Origin: Magnetospirillum gryphiswaldense MSR-1 v2 | Lineage (GTDB): Bacteria; Pseudomonadota; Alphaproteobacteria; Rhodospirillales; Magnetospirillaceae | Length of the DNA: 64,000 nt | Reading direction: 5' to 3' | Assembly (NCBI RefSeq): GCF_000513295.1 | Contig: NC_023065.1 | Location: 3,456,501 to 3,520,500 of the forward strand | Shown: one piece after another, positions 1-8,904 of the stretch | Position numbering within the stretch: position 1 is the stretch's first letter | Layout: each line of letters starts with the position of its first letter | Made by a program: the position numbers and the translations under genes | The notes under the pieces: generated by a model | Database searches by the model: none | The model's input: the letters and a program-made list of their open reading frames with translations, nothing else | Told to the model about the DNA's origin: nothing

Positions 1-862
1 TTTCAACAATCCGCAGGGTTTGTGGTCGCAAGCCCCGTTGGATGTGTTGTTGGTGGGTGATTCGTACACCCACGGCGCTTGTGTCGAACGCGAAGACACT
101 TTTGCCGCCACCATCCGGCAAGTTTATCCAAAAACGATCAGCATCGGTATTGGAGGTAACGGCCCGATCCTGGAATTGGCAGGATTGCGCGAATACGGGC
201 CGACGCTCCGGCCCAAGGTGGTGGTCTGGGTTTTCACCATCGACAACGATTTCAGCGATTTCGAGCGGGAAAGCCAGAATTCGGTCCTGCGTGCTTATCT
301 CGATGGAGAATTCAGCCAGAAATTGCTGTCTCGCCAAGCAGAGATCGACGATGGTCTGAAGAGCTATTTCCGTAAGGTTATGGTAGAGCGCCTGATTTCT
401 CAAGCTCAACCTGTATCTCCGGCCAAGGCAGTACATATAGATACTCAAATAGGCAGCATACGAGACTTCTTTTCACTGGCATCTCTGCGGAGATTACTCG
501 GTGTATACTTTTCATGGCCGGTACGCGACTATCAAGGCGTTGGCGACGTCTTATCCAAGGCCAAGGTGCTGACTGAATCTTGGGGCGGGCGAATGATCGT
601 GGTTTTCCAGCCCTCGTCCTACTCCTTTATCGGCTTCAATCGCTTCGATGGCATCAGCGACATGTTGCAAAAGGACTTTGCCCGGACGGTGGCCCAACTC
701 GACCTGCCCTATGTGGATGGTTTAGCCATCCTGCGCTCGGCCGAAGCCCGTCAACCGGTGTTTTGGGGCTTGGGTTCACACACTACGCCTTGGGGTTACC
801 AGGCCTTGGGAGCGGCTATCCGCGATAAGGTCGGCCAGATCGTCGCGGGCCAGGATGGCTAG
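1..862 (+). CDS. SGNH/GDSL hydrolase-like protein, 5' partial
   Basis: The gene enters from the left edge. The reading frame is open from base 2, and the residues before the TTG at 20 match the region preceding the catalytic block of the paralogue at 57427-58815, so the true start lies outside the window. The catalytic Ser sits in a G-D-S-Y-T-H-G block (56-76). An N-G-P segment follows, and a C-terminal S-H-T-T-P-W-G segment supplies the likely catalytic His. Such proteins in polysaccharide loci hydrolyse or transfer ester-linked acyl groups in the periplasm. The exact substrate is unknown. The stop overlaps that of the convergent SIS gene by two bases. The paralogue carries N-terminal membrane segments, so this protein probably does too. 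Confidence 0.75.
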   Translation, partial: FNNPQGLWSQAPLDVLLVGDSYTHGACVEREDTFAATIRQVYPKTISIGIGGNGPILELAGLREYGPTLRPKVVVWVFTIDNDFSDFERESQNSVLRAYLDGEFSQKLLSRQAEIDDGLKSYFRKVMVERLISQAQPVSPAKAVHIDTQIGSIRDFFSLASLRRLLGVYFSWPVRDYQGVGDVLSKAKVLTESWGGRMIVVFQPSSYSFIGFNRFDGISDMLQKDFARTVAQLDLPYVDGLAILRSAEARQPVFWGLGSHTTPWGYQALGAAIRDKVGQIVAGQDG

Positions 863-1479
863 AACTTGCGGGCCGCCACCAGTGCCGGGTCCATGCGGGC
901 CTGGCGCAGATATTGGGCCAACACATGCATCAGGCTTTGGTGCACGTCCTCGATGACACCGTAATTGTCGCCCCGCACATGCAGGTTGATGTCGGCCAGG
1001 GCAGCGGACCGCCCGCCGGCGAAGCCGGTGATGGCGATGCTGGCGATGCCGTTTTCCTTGGCGTGCGCGATGGCGTGTACCACGTTTTCCGAATCGCCCG
1101 ACGACGAAATGGTGATCAGCAAGTCGCCGGGGCGACCAGCCAGAGCCAGTTGGTGGGCGAACACCTCGGCGTAGTTCACGTCGTTGGCGATGGCGGTCAT
1201 GATCTCGACATTGCAGGACAGGCTGTGGATACGCGGACGCAGGCCGGTGTCGGCGGATACGCCGCGGGCATGGTCGCACACCAGATGGTTGGCGATGGCC
1301 GCCGATCCGCCGTTGCCGCAGGAATAGACGACGCCATCGGCAGCCACCGTGCGGGTGATCAAGGCGCCGGCGGCGGCCAATGCCGCTTCATCGACCGAGG
1401 CCATGGCCTCGGCGATCTGCTGGCGGTAGTCACGGTAGAAAGCGGCGATGTCGTCGTATTTGTGAAACGGAAAAGTCAT
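859..1479 (-). CDS. SIS-domain phosphoheptose isomerase-like protein (GmhA family)
   Basis: A 206-residue single-SIS-domain protein, the usual length for GmhA/DiaA proteins. The phosphosugar-binding signature S-C-G-N-G-G-S-A is near residue 50 and I-S-S-S-G-D-S-E follows near 115. A late E-D-V-H supplies the GmhA-type catalytic His. The acidic residue after the first loop is in a C-D-H context rather than the usual E-E, so isomerase activity is not certain. GmhA converts sedoheptulose 7-phosphate to glycero-manno-heptose 7-phosphate for LPS core or heptose sugars. The ATG at 1479 is chosen because the protein begins there with typical N-terminal helix sequence; the frame stays open further upstream but runs through the divergent deacetylase region. 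Confidence 0.75.
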   Translation of the reverse strand: MTFPFHKYDDIAAFYRDYRQQIAEAMASVDEAALAAAGALITRTVAADGVVYSCGNGGSAAIANHLVCDHARGVSADTGLRPRIHSLSCNVEIMTAIANDVNYAEVFAHQLALAGRPGDLLITISSSGDSENVVHAIAHAKENGIASIAITGFAGGRSAALADINLHVRGDNYGVIEDVHQSLMHVLAQYLRQARMDPALVAARKF

Positions 1480-1578
1480 CGGCCCAGCCCATGCAATCGG
1501 ATGCGGCAGCAATAGCCGAAGCGGGTCCGGGATACAACATCCGTGCGTCGCTGTCGGTGCTTGTGCTATGGAAAGGCC

Positions 1579-2403
1579 ATGTCCGACCTTCGCTCCCTGA
1601 TCGCTCCCGTCTGGTTGGCCGCATGGCGCGGCGTGTGCGCCGTGGTTCCGCCCAGGGGCTATCGCACGCTTTTGTTTCATGACGTGCCGTCGCCGCAGCG
1701 TCCGGTCTTCGCCGCGCTGGTGCGGCGCCTGCTTGCCGATGGCCGGCTGATCACCCCGGCCCAGGCCGCCGCCTCGCCTCGACCCGGTGGCATCCTTCTC
1801 AGCTTCGATGACGGCTTTCAGTCCAATCTGGAGGTGGCCGAGACCATCCTTGCCCCTTTGGGTATCCAGGCGCTGTTCTTCATCTGCCCCGGTCTGACCC
1901 AATTGTCGGGCGCGGCCCAAAGCGCCGCCATCGCCGCCAATGTCTTCGACGGCAAGCGGGCGGCGGGGGATTTGCGCATCCTGGACTGGGATGGGGTCGA
2001 GCGGTTGAAGGCCTTGGGCCAGGAAATCGGCAGCCATACCCTGGACCACAAGCGCCTGACGGCCTTAAGTCCCGATGCGCGGGCAGAACAGATCGAGGGG
2101 GCGGCGCAGGCGTTTCGCCAGCGTTTGGGGGCGGTGCCCGACTGGTTCGCTTATACTTTCGGCGATGCCTGGTCGGTAGACGCGCCGTCCCTGGCCGCCA
2201 TCGCCGCCTTGCACCGGTTTTGCCGCAGTGGTGTACGCGGGGCCAATCACGCTGCTGTCAGCCCCTTTGCCCTGCGCGCCGATCATGTGGAGTTGGGCGG
2301 TGGTGATGCCTGGCGCCGGCTGGCGGTGGAAGGGGGACTTGACCCGCTGTACCGCAAGGCCCGTGCCCATCTGGACGGGCTGGCCGCCGGCCTAAAGGCT
2401 TAG
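1579..2403 (+). CDS. polysaccharide deacetylase (NodB-like)
   Basis: A 274-residue protein of the carbohydrate esterase 4 type. It has a L-L-F-H-D motif near residue 40, the metal-binding S-F-D-D-G-F motif near residue 77 and I-G-S-H-T-L-D-H near residue 150, which are the three expected NodB blocks. Members de-N- or de-O-acetylate surface polysaccharides or sugar intermediates. No clear signal peptide is seen, so the site of action is uncertain. The ATG at 1579, preceded by an AAAGG, is preferred over the upstream in-frame GTG at 1543, whose extra 12 residues are Cys/Arg-rich and atypical. The 3' end overlaps the convergent FemAB-like gene by 12 bases. Confidence 0.8.
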   Translation: MSDLRSLIAPVWLAAWRGVCAVVPPRGYRTLLFHDVPSPQRPVFAALVRRLLADGRLITPAQAAASPRPGGILLSFDDGFQSNLEVAETILAPLGIQALFFICPGLTQLSGAAQSAAIAANVFDGKRAAGDLRILDWDGVERLKALGQEIGSHTLDHKRLTALSPDARAEQIEGAAQAFRQRLGAVPDWFAYTFGDAWSVDAPSLAAIAALHRFCRSGVRGANHAAVSPFALRADHVELGGGDAWRRLAVEGGLDPLYRKARAHLDGLAAGLKA

Positions 2404-3321
2404 GAACTCGCCGGCCAGACAGTATTCCTCGCCTTTCATGCCGCGCTTGAAGGCAGCGATGCCGGGGGTCAGGTCGGCGTCGATGCCGCCCAAGTCGAGC
2501 CACAGGCAGCCTTGCGCCTTCAGCGTCACCACCGCTTGCCACAGCAGGAAGTTGTTGGCTTTCAGCTTGCGGCCCATATCGCCGTTCCAGCCGACCAGAT
2601 AGGTGGCGCTGGCGCCATGGCGGGCCAGCAGGATGCCGCCCACGGGTTCGCCGTCGGGGGCGAGGGCACGGATGACCAGCAGGTCTTCGGGCCGATACAG
2701 CGATTGGGCCAGGGCGGCGATCTGGGCCGGCGGCATGCCGGTGAAATGCTTGTCGCGCATCAGCGCCGCATAATGCCCCATCAGCCACAGCCGGGATTCG
2801 GCGCTGGCCGAGACATCCGCCGACAGGCCGGCTTTTTCCGCCCCCACCAGCATGTTGCGCCATTTGCCGTCCAGCCGCTTGCGCAAGACGTCCAACGGTT
2901 GCGCCAGATCGATCCAGGCCGAGCCCCAACACGGTGCCTTGCGGCGGATCAGGCCAAGGCGGGGGGCATGGTCCTGCCCCAGTTCAGGGGCGATGAACAA
3001 GGCCGCCGCCCGCCACAGCCGCCACGGACGGCGTAAGGCGGTGATGATCTCCAGTTGGTCTTCGAGCGCAAGCGGGCCAAGCCACACCGGGCCGCGATTG
3101 AGCCGGGCGATACGGGCCAATCCGGCCACGCGCTTTTCCAGCACCTGGGCCAGGGCCAGCGGCTGGCCGTCTTGGCTGATCAGCAGACGACGGGGGCTCC
3201 AGCCTTCGGCCCGCTTGGCCTCGCCGTAGGCCCAGCTCTGCACCAGGGCGGATTGGCCGGCCTGGGTGAACAAATCTTCCCACTGGGAGCGGGTCAGGCT
3301 GTCGAAAGTGAAGTCAAACAT
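2392..3321 (-). CDS. FemAB/GNAT-fold aminoacyl- or acyltransferase-like protein
   Basis: A 309-residue protein resembling the FemAB (lipid II glycyltransferase) and PEP-CTERM-associated GNAT families. It has two GNAT-like halves. The second contains P-V-G-G-I-L-L-A and then Y-L-V-G-W-N-G-D followed by L-L-W-Q-A, which is typical of the second acetyltransferase-like domain. It may transfer an amino acid or acyl group onto a glycan amino sugar; no substrate can be read from sequence. It is the last gene of the minus operon. Its ATG overlaps the upstream stop by eight bases (ATGTTTGA), which indicates translational coupling. A longer frame exists upstream but lies inside the aminotransferase gene. 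Confidence 0.75.
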   Translation of the reverse strand: MFDFTFDSLTRSQWEDLFTQAGQSALVQSWAYGEAKRAEGWSPRRLLISQDGQPLALAQVLEKRVAGLARIARLNRGPVWLGPLALEDQLEIITALRRPWRLWRAAALFIAPELGQDHAPRLGLIRRKAPCWGSAWIDLAQPLDVLRKRLDGKWRNMLVGAEKAGLSADVSASAESRLWLMGHYAALMRDKHFTGMPPAQIAALAQSLYRPEDLLVIRALAPDGEPVGGILLARHGASATYLVGWNGDMGRKLKANNFLLWQAVVTLKAQGCLWLDLGGIDADLTPGIAAFKRGMKGEEYCLAGEFLSL

Positions 3322-4351
3322 GGACCAGGGCCTTGGCGTAAAGCTGTTCATATCCTGGTGGCAGCGCGCCATGCACCGGCAGCAGGATCACCGACCGGCG
3401 CAGGCCGATGGCATTGCTATCGCTGACTTCCGGTGGCAGGTCGGGCCAGCTTTCCACCGGCAGATGGGCCTGTCGCAAGGCGGCATAGCGGGCAATGGCG
3501 ATGTCGGTGTCGTCGCAGCGTAGGGTCAGACGGTAAGGAGCCGGGCCGTCATCGGCGAACAAGGGATGCCAGCCGGCCAGTCCCCCCACCGCATGGCGCA
3601 AGGCGGCGGCATTCATGCGGCGCCTGCTTGCCTCGGCGGCCAGATCGGCGTCGCCCATAAGGCCCTGGGCCAGGGGGGATGGGTAGAGCGGGGCGGGTAC
3701 GTCCCCGTCCGTCGGATCCGTCAGGAAATCGGCTTGGCCGCCCTGGGGCAAGCGGGGGCGCACAATATCGGGAAGACTCCGCTGAAGCAGGCGTCGCCAC
3801 ACCCACGGCCAGGGTGAGGATTGAACCATGGACGGGCATGGCGGCAGCGGTGCGCCGTTGGACACCAGCACCGCGCCATCGGGCAGGGCCAGCACCTTGT
3901 GTGGGCTGTAAAGAATGTAATCCCCCTCTTGGCCAATGCCTGACGTCGGGGCCAGGACATGAGCGGCATCCTCGACCAGCAGGGCGCCGGTGCGGGCGCA
4001 GGCGACGCGGGCGCCGTCCAGCGACACGGCGCGACCAAAGGTGTGGACGGCCACCACCAGATCGGCTTGGGTCAGATGATCCCAATCCGCCAACCCGTTA
4101 CCATCCACCGGGACGAAAATCAGCCGCGCCCCCATGGCCCGCAGCGGAGCCAGGGATGCGTTGCAGAACCAGGACGGCAGGGCGACCGTGGGCGTGGTCC
4201 CGCGCAGGCTGGCCAGCCAGGCCAGCGACCAACTGGATCTGGGGGTCACCATGGCCTGTTGACCCGCGCGCCGCCAAAGGGCGGCGGCATCGGTAGTTCG
4301 GTGCCGGCCAAGCAAGCTTTGCCATGTGGGTAGGGGGGCTGTGGTGATCAT
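3314..4351 (-). CDS. DegT/DnrJ/EryC1-like PLP aminotransferase-fold protein
   Basis: A 345-residue protein. V-E-D-A-A-H (Asp128) and S-P-H-K (Lys152) match the PLP-ring and Schiff-base positions of sugar aminotransferases of the DegT/StrS family, so it is probably catalytically competent. Overall similarity appears looser than for the two other DegT proteins in the window: the region following the Lys reads L-A-L-P-D-G instead of the common T-T-G-E-G-G. It could aminate the CDP-keto-deoxysugar made by RfbF/RfbG, or act on a different substrate. It lies between the flippase (38-base gap) and the FemAB-like gene. The ATG at 4351 starts a normal DegT N-terminus. Confidence 0.7.
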   Translation of the reverse strand: MITTAPLPTWQSLLGRHRTTDAAALWRRAGQQAMVTPRSSWSLAWLASLRGTTPTVALPSWFCNASLAPLRAMGARLIFVPVDGNGLADWDHLTQADLVVAVHTFGRAVSLDGARVACARTGALLVEDAAHVLAPTSGIGQEGDYILYSPHKVLALPDGAVLVSNGAPLPPCPSMVQSSPWPWVWRRLLQRSLPDIVRPRLPQGGQADFLTDPTDGDVPAPLYPSPLAQGLMGDADLAAEASRRRMNAAALRHAVGGLAGWHPLFADDGPAPYRLTLRCDDTDIAIARYAALRQAHLPVESWPDLPPEVSDSNAIGLRRSVILLPVHGALPPGYEQLYAKALVHV

Positions 4352-4389
4352 GGCGGCATCATCGGTCCGCTTGGCGGCGGGTGCAACCC

Positions 4390-5610
4390 CTATGCCCTGG
4401 CGTCGAAGCGCAGCACCAAGGCCGCCAGCACGACGAAAGCCCCGGCATAGGCCGCCGACAGGGCCAGACCCAGATGGGTGGCATCGACGCTTTCCCCCAT
4501 GAGCACGGGCCATAGCGGGATCAGCAAGCCGCCATACTGGGCCAGACGGGCGACCAGCAGCCAACGGACCCGTTTGGAAGCCACCACCTCCGAGCGCAAG
4601 GTTTCAAACAAAGGCAGAAACAGGATCATGCCGGCCAGTGCCGCCAGGATCGGCGCCGCCGGCGCCCAAGGTGCGCCGAAGATCCACGGCACCACCGGAT
4701 CGGCCAATGCCCAAGCAAGGATTGCGGCCAAGGCCAAAGGTGGGGCGGTGACCAGCAGGAGGCGACGGCGCATCAGGCGGCGTTGACCATGGCATTCGGT
4801 TTGCCCGAACCAAGCACCCGCCACCCGTCCACTGATCGGTTGTAGCACTTGTTGCGGTACCATAGCCAGACGTTGTGCCTGGAAGAACAGTCCGGCGCCG
4901 CTCAGGCCGGTATTGGCATTGACCAGCAACAGAGTCAGGCGGGAAAAGCTGTTTTCCAGCATGGCGTCCAGCCAGACGCCGCGTCCGTCCCGCAATACCG
5001 CGCGCCATTGCGACCAACCGACCCAGTGGAATCGATAAAATGAAATGGCACCGATGCCGATCAAGGCGGCCAAACCGCCGAGGGTGAAAAACAATTCGCG
5101 CAAATACAGACTTCCCGCCCCGATTCCGGTCAGGACCAGGATCACGGCCAAGCCGTGCCCGCTGATCTGGACCGCGGTTTCAATGACGGCCAAGGCGCCA
5201 AAACGCAAGCCGCGTTCGAAGAAAGCCCGGTTCTGGTTGGTCCAATGACCGATCACCAGGGCCAGGACCAGGCACCAATCGGTCCACTGGGTGTTGCCGG
5301 CGCTCACCATCAGCACCGTGATCAGCAGCGATGCTAAAATGGTTTCCCAGCCGATGACCGAAAACAGCAGATCGCGACGCGGTGCATCGAGTTCGGCTTC
5401 AAGGGTACGGATAATCAAGGTGTTGGCTCGGATGGACAGAACCGACAGCACCAACGCCGCCGAGGCCTGGACCACGGCGAAGTGACCGAACTGGGCCGGA
5501 TCGAGGTGGCGGACCATGATCAGATTGGCGCCAAAAGCGACGACCGCTTGGGCCACGGCACTGGCCACCAGGATCAGGCTGGAGATGGCGAAGCGTGGGG
5601 TTCTCGGCAT
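4390..5610 (-). CDS. Wzx-type polysaccharide flippase
   Basis: A 406-residue, highly hydrophobic protein with about twelve predicted membrane segments, the length and pattern of the polysaccharide transporter (MOP/MATE-like Wzx) family. The N-terminal helix is followed by a M-V-R-H-L-D-P-A-Q-F-G segment, which matches the common pattern after the first helix of Wzx proteins. The expected role is to flip undecaprenyl-diphosphate-linked oligosaccharide across the inner membrane. It follows the GT4 gene by six bases within the minus operon, so it likely exports the unit built by the adjacent glycosyltransferases. The matching polymerase may be the protein at 60385-61848. Confidence 0.85.
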   Translation of the reverse strand: MPRTPRFAISSLILVASAVAQAVVAFGANLIMVRHLDPAQFGHFAVVQASAALVLSVLSIRANTLIIRTLEAELDAPRRDLLFSVIGWETILASLLITVLMVSAGNTQWTDWCLVLALVIGHWTNQNRAFFERGLRFGALAVIETAVQISGHGLAVILVLTGIGAGSLYLRELFFTLGGLAALIGIGAISFYRFHWVGWSQWRAVLRDGRGVWLDAMLENSFSRLTLLLVNANTGLSGAGLFFQAQRLAMVPQQVLQPISGRVAGAWFGQTECHGQRRLMRRRLLLVTAPPLALAAILAWALADPVVPWIFGAPWAPAAPILAALAGMILFLPLFETLRSEVVASKRVRWLLVARLAQYGGLLIPLWPVLMGESVDATHLGLALSAAYAGAFVVLAALVLRFDARA

Positions 5611-5616
5611 GGGAAC

Positions 5617-6756
5617 TCAGCCCGGCTTGCGCTGGGCGGTGTCGGAAAGGATTTCCATCAATCGCTCCACATGCTGCTCCCAGGTGTAGGAGGACAGCAC
5701 CCGTTTGCGGCCCCTATCCACCAGTTCGGCCCGCAAATGCGGGTCGCCCTCCAGCCGGTCGATGCCGTCCAGCAGCGACGACAGCGACAGCGGATCGAAA
5801 TAAAGTGCGGCGTCGCCGCAAACTTCGCGGTTGACCGGGGTGTCGGCGGCGAGAACGGGAATGCCGCTGCTCATGGCCTCGGCCATGGGGTGGCCGAAGG
5901 TTTCTGAAATGGACGGGAAGATGAAGATATCGTGGTTCTGGTACAGGGCCGGCAGGGATTCATAAGGCTGGCGGCCCAAGGTCACGGTCTGGGCGGCGAT
6001 GGCCTTGTCGACCAAGATGCGATCATGGGCGCTGCCCTGGAAGTCGTCCAGTTCCCGCCGGGTCATAGTGATGGTGGCATGGGCTTGGCTGCCCCGGGCG
6101 ATCAGCGCCTCGACCGCCTGGCAGACCAGGCCGGGGCGCTTATGCGGATAATATACCGACACGTAAAGCAGCCGCAGGATACCGTCGGCCCTCCAGTGCC
6201 GGGGCGCTTCCGTCGCCGGGACGAAGGAATGGCTCATGGTGCCATAGGGATTGACGGTGATCTTGGATTCCAGGTCGGGGGCCCACAGTGACAGCAGATC
6301 GCGCATGGCCGCCGTCGGTGTCATCACCTGATCGGCGCTGCGGGCCGAGGCGATGATCAGGCGGCGGCGGGCCTTGCGCTGCAGCGCCGACCACACCCCT
6401 TGTTCGGGGGAGACATTGGCCAGATAGAATGGATCGAACAGGCCGCCTTCGCGCACCAGCAGAACTTGCGGCACCGGACAGGCCAACAGGCCGAAATTGG
6501 CCGATGAAAACAATACGTCTGGTTTACGGCGGCTGACGATCCGGCGCCATTGCGTCTGTTCCCAGACTAGGCGCAGGGCGGGGCGCAAATCGCTGGCGGC
6601 GACCCGCAGCATGTTGGGTCGGTCGGTACCGGGAAAGCGCTGGGACACGGCGAATTCAGCGGTGCCGCTACGCTCTGCCAGACTGTCCATGAGATTGCGC
6701 GTATAGGTGACGATACCGCCCATACGGGCGGAAATGGCGTTGATCAGGATTTTCAT
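5617..6756 (-). CDS. GT4 family glycosyltransferase
   Basis: A 379-residue GT-B glycosyltransferase. The N-terminal acceptor domain starts M-K-I-L-I-N-A and contains the G-G-I-V-T-Y-T-R loop. The C-terminal domain has the nucleotide-sugar motif in F-P-S-I-S-E-T-F-G-H-P-M-A-E-A (E-x7-E type) near residue 285. It transfers an activated sugar to a lipid-linked glycan on the cytoplasmic face. The start overlaps the upstream stop by ATGA. The C-terminal half is similar in style to the second half of the fused protein at 10098-12113, including S-E-T/I-E-T-F-G, suggesting related origin. Donor and acceptor are not known. Confidence 0.85.
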   Translation of the reverse strand: MKILINAISARMGGIVTYTRNLMDSLAERSGTAEFAVSQRFPGTDRPNMLRVAASDLRPALRLVWEQTQWRRIVSRRKPDVLFSSANFGLLACPVPQVLLVREGGLFDPFYLANVSPEQGVWSALQRKARRRLIIASARSADQVMTPTAAMRDLLSLWAPDLESKITVNPYGTMSHSFVPATEAPRHWRADGILRLLYVSVYYPHKRPGLVCQAVEALIARGSQAHATITMTRRELDDFQGSAHDRILVDKAIAAQTVTLGRQPYESLPALYQNHDIFIFPSISETFGHPMAEAMSSGIPVLAADTPVNREVCGDAALYFDPLSLSSLLDGIDRLEGDPHLRAELVDRGRKRVLSSYTWEQHVERLMEILSDTAQRKPG

Positions 6757-7817
6757 GGTGTCTTAGATTCCCCGAACAGCCGGTTCAGGATGCCATGCAG
6801 GCGGGCATCGTGGCTATGGCCGCGTTCAATCATTGCCCGTGCCGCCGTCTGAGCCGCCTTGATTCGCGCCGTGTCGTCGGCCAGCCAGCGTTTCGCCTGG
6901 GTCACCAGATCATCGTCATCGCGGAAAAAACCGGCCTCGCTGTCGGGGTGGACCAAAGCGGCGGCTTCGTCGGAATATTCGTGCAGCATGAAGCCGCCGC
7001 AGGCCGGAATCTCCACCGTGCGGCAGGTTTGGCGGTCGCGGTTGCCCTTGCGCAGAAAGCCCAGGCTGATCTTGGCGGCGCCGACCACCTTGGCGTAATC
7101 GCGGTCATAGACCGGGCGGTTCTCGATGCGCAGATTGGGGTGGCGGTCGATCCAGCCGCCCCAGCCATTGCCCCACACCCTGACGGCCATGCCGGCTTCG
7201 GCCAGCCGCAACAGGCTGGCGGCACGCGGCGCTTCGAAGGTGCCGATGAAGGTGATGTCGGCCTGGACTTCCCGGCGTTCGGTTTCGCTCAATGCTGTCG
7301 GATGGTGCAAATCGGGATCAAAGCTGTTGTTGACGAACAGCATGCGGCGTACGCCCCAGGACGGCACCTCGTCAGCGTCGAGGTTGAACGATTTGGTGGT
7401 CAGCCACCAGTCGAAAACGGGCATGGCCCGCTCCAGCCAACGCGACCGATGGATGGGGTTCATCATGTCGTCTTCGGAATACCAGGCCAGCAGCGCCTTG
7501 GGCGCCACTTGGCGCAATCGGTTCAGGGTGGCGGCACGGATCATCGGCACCGCTTCGATCCACACCAGATCGCAATCCCGGGCGACAGCCGTCAAGACCG
7601 CGTCGTTGCAACTGGCCGGATCGGCGGGCAGGCGCAGGCGATAGCGCAGCCGGTCCATCAGGCTGGGCCGATCCTCATAGGTGGCACCGTCGCGGTTGAT
7701 GGGCACCACCCCGACCCGGTGGCCCAGCCGCCGCAATGCCGCTACCCGTTGCGGGGTCCGGCTGCCGGCGATGGTCTGGCCGACGACGACGATGGAAAGC
7801 GGCCTATCCAAGGACAT
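6753..7817 (-). CDS. CgeB-type glycosyltransferase (Glyco_trans_1_2)
   Basis: A 354-residue GT-B protein of the YkvP/CgeB type. The C-terminal region contains A-K-I-S-L-G-F-L-R-K, then R-T-V-E-I-P-A-C-G-G-F-M-L-H-E-Y, which is the hallmark of this family's donor-binding half. An S-E-D-D-M segment lies in the middle. It probably adds one sugar in the same pathway as the adjacent GT4 proteins. The ATG at 7817 is chosen: it lies in the overlap with the upstream gene (14 bases) and is followed by a normal Rossmann strand (L-S-I-V-V-V-G). An upstream in-frame extension of 34 residues is low-complexity and Pro/Arg-rich and is not supported. Confidence 0.8.
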   Translation of the reverse strand: MSLDRPLSIVVVGQTIAGSRTPQRVAALRRLGHRVGVVPINRDGATYEDRPSLMDRLRYRLRLPADPASCNDAVLTAVARDCDLVWIEAVPMIRAATLNRLRQVAPKALLAWYSEDDMMNPIHRSRWLERAMPVFDWWLTTKSFNLDADEVPSWGVRRMLFVNNSFDPDLHHPTALSETERREVQADITFIGTFEAPRAASLLRLAEAGMAVRVWGNGWGGWIDRHPNLRIENRPVYDRDYAKVVGAAKISLGFLRKGNRDRQTCRTVEIPACGGFMLHEYSDEAAALVHPDSEAGFFRDDDDLVTQAKRWLADDTARIKAAQTAARAMIERGHSHDARLHGILNRLFGESKTP

Positions 7818-8904
7818 GGGCCACCGCCTTGTGCAATCCGGCCAGATCGGCACGGAAGTCCCAGGTGGCGATGCGGGATGCCGCCGCTTGCCCACGGATT
7901 TCGCTTTGATCGAGAACATGGGCCAAGCCGACGGTCAGGGCGGCGATATCGCCAGCGGCGAACACCGCGCCGGTGCTGTCATCGACCAGATCGAAGGCGG
8001 CGCCGACCTGATCGCTGACCACCACGGCGGTGCCGCAGGCCATGGCCTCGTTCACCGCCAATCCCCAGGGCTCGTGTTCCGACGGCAGCACGAAGACGTC
8101 GGCCAGGGCATAAAAGGCCGGCAACTGGGTCTGATTGCGAAAACCGGCGAAGATCATCCCCGGTTCGGCCATGGCTTCCAGTTCGGCGCGCATCTCGCCG
8201 TCACCGACCATCAGCAGTGCCGGGCGCGGTTGGCGCAGGGATTTCCAGGCGGCGACCACCTGTTCGGGGTGCTTGCGCCGCTGGAACTTGCCCGCATACA
8301 GAATGACCTGTTGCTCCGGTTCGATGCCCAGCTCATGGCGCAAGGAGGCGGTGTCGGCCTGGGCGGCGTGGGCGGCGAAGAAAGCGTTGTCCACCGCGTA
8401 GGGCATGGTGATGATACGGTCGTCATTGATGCCGAAACGTCGGTAATAGGCGCCATTGGCCGATCCGATGGCCAGGAATCCCCGGCAACGGGCGAAGATC
8501 CAGCGCAGGTAAAGCCGCTTCAGCCAGCCGCGCGGGCCGATGCCGTCGGGCATGGCGCCATCCCAGTTCTCTGCCCGCATCAGCACCGGCTTGCCCAAGC
8601 GCGCTGCCAGCCGCAAGGTCCGGCGCATGACCGGGCTGGCCCAGCCGTGCAGCCAGATCACATCGGCGGCGGCGATTTCGGCGGCTAGGTCGGTTTCCGC
8701 CAGGGCGATGTTGTCGTAACCATCGCGCAAGGGCACGTCCCAGCGCACATGGGTGCCGAACCCGGGATCATGATAGCCGGCCACGGTGTCGACCCGTTCG
8801 AACAAGACCCGTAAATGCAGGCCGGAATCGGCGGCGATCAGGCGCAACAGCGGCGCTTGGTATTGGATGGGGTGACTGACCAGATAGAGCAGGCGCGGGA
8901 TCAT
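7804..8904 (-). CDS. GT4 family glycosyltransferase
   Basis: A 366-residue GT-B protein. The N-terminus reads L-Y-L-V-S-H-P-I-Q-Y-Q-A-P, a pattern common in group 1 glycosyltransferases of exopolysaccharide loci. The C-terminal half has L-Y-A-G-K-F-Q-R-R-K and the donor-site P-S-E-H-E-P-W-G-L-A-V-N-E-A motif. ATG 8904 overlaps the stop of the preceding gene by four bases (ATGA), so translation is coupled. An open extension upstream runs through the neighbouring gene and is not coding. It acts in the cytoplasm on a lipid-linked intermediate; the specific linkage is unknown. Confidence 0.85.
   Translation of the reverse strand: MIPRLLYLVSHPIQYQAPLLRLIAADSGLHLRVLFERVDTVAGYHDPGFGTHVRWDVPLRDGYDNIALAETDLAAEIAAADVIWLHGWASPVMRRTLRLAARLGKPVLMRAENWDGAMPDGIGPRGWLKRLYLRWIFARCRGFLAIGSANGAYYRRFGINDDRIITMPYAVDNAFFAAHAAQADTASLRHELGIEPEQQVILYAGKFQRRKHPEQVVAAWKSLRQPRPALLMVGDGEMRAELEAMAEPGMIFAGFRNQTQLPAFYALADVFVLPSEHEPWGLAVNEAMACGTAVVVSDQVGAAFDLVDDSTGAVFAAGDIAALTVGLAHVLDQSEIRGQAAASRIATWDFRADLAGLHKAVAHVLG

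Noticed and set aside
7681-8688. A 335-codon plus-strand open frame opposite a GT4 gene
   Set aside because: No family motifs and composition typical of antisense translation of a GC-rich gene.
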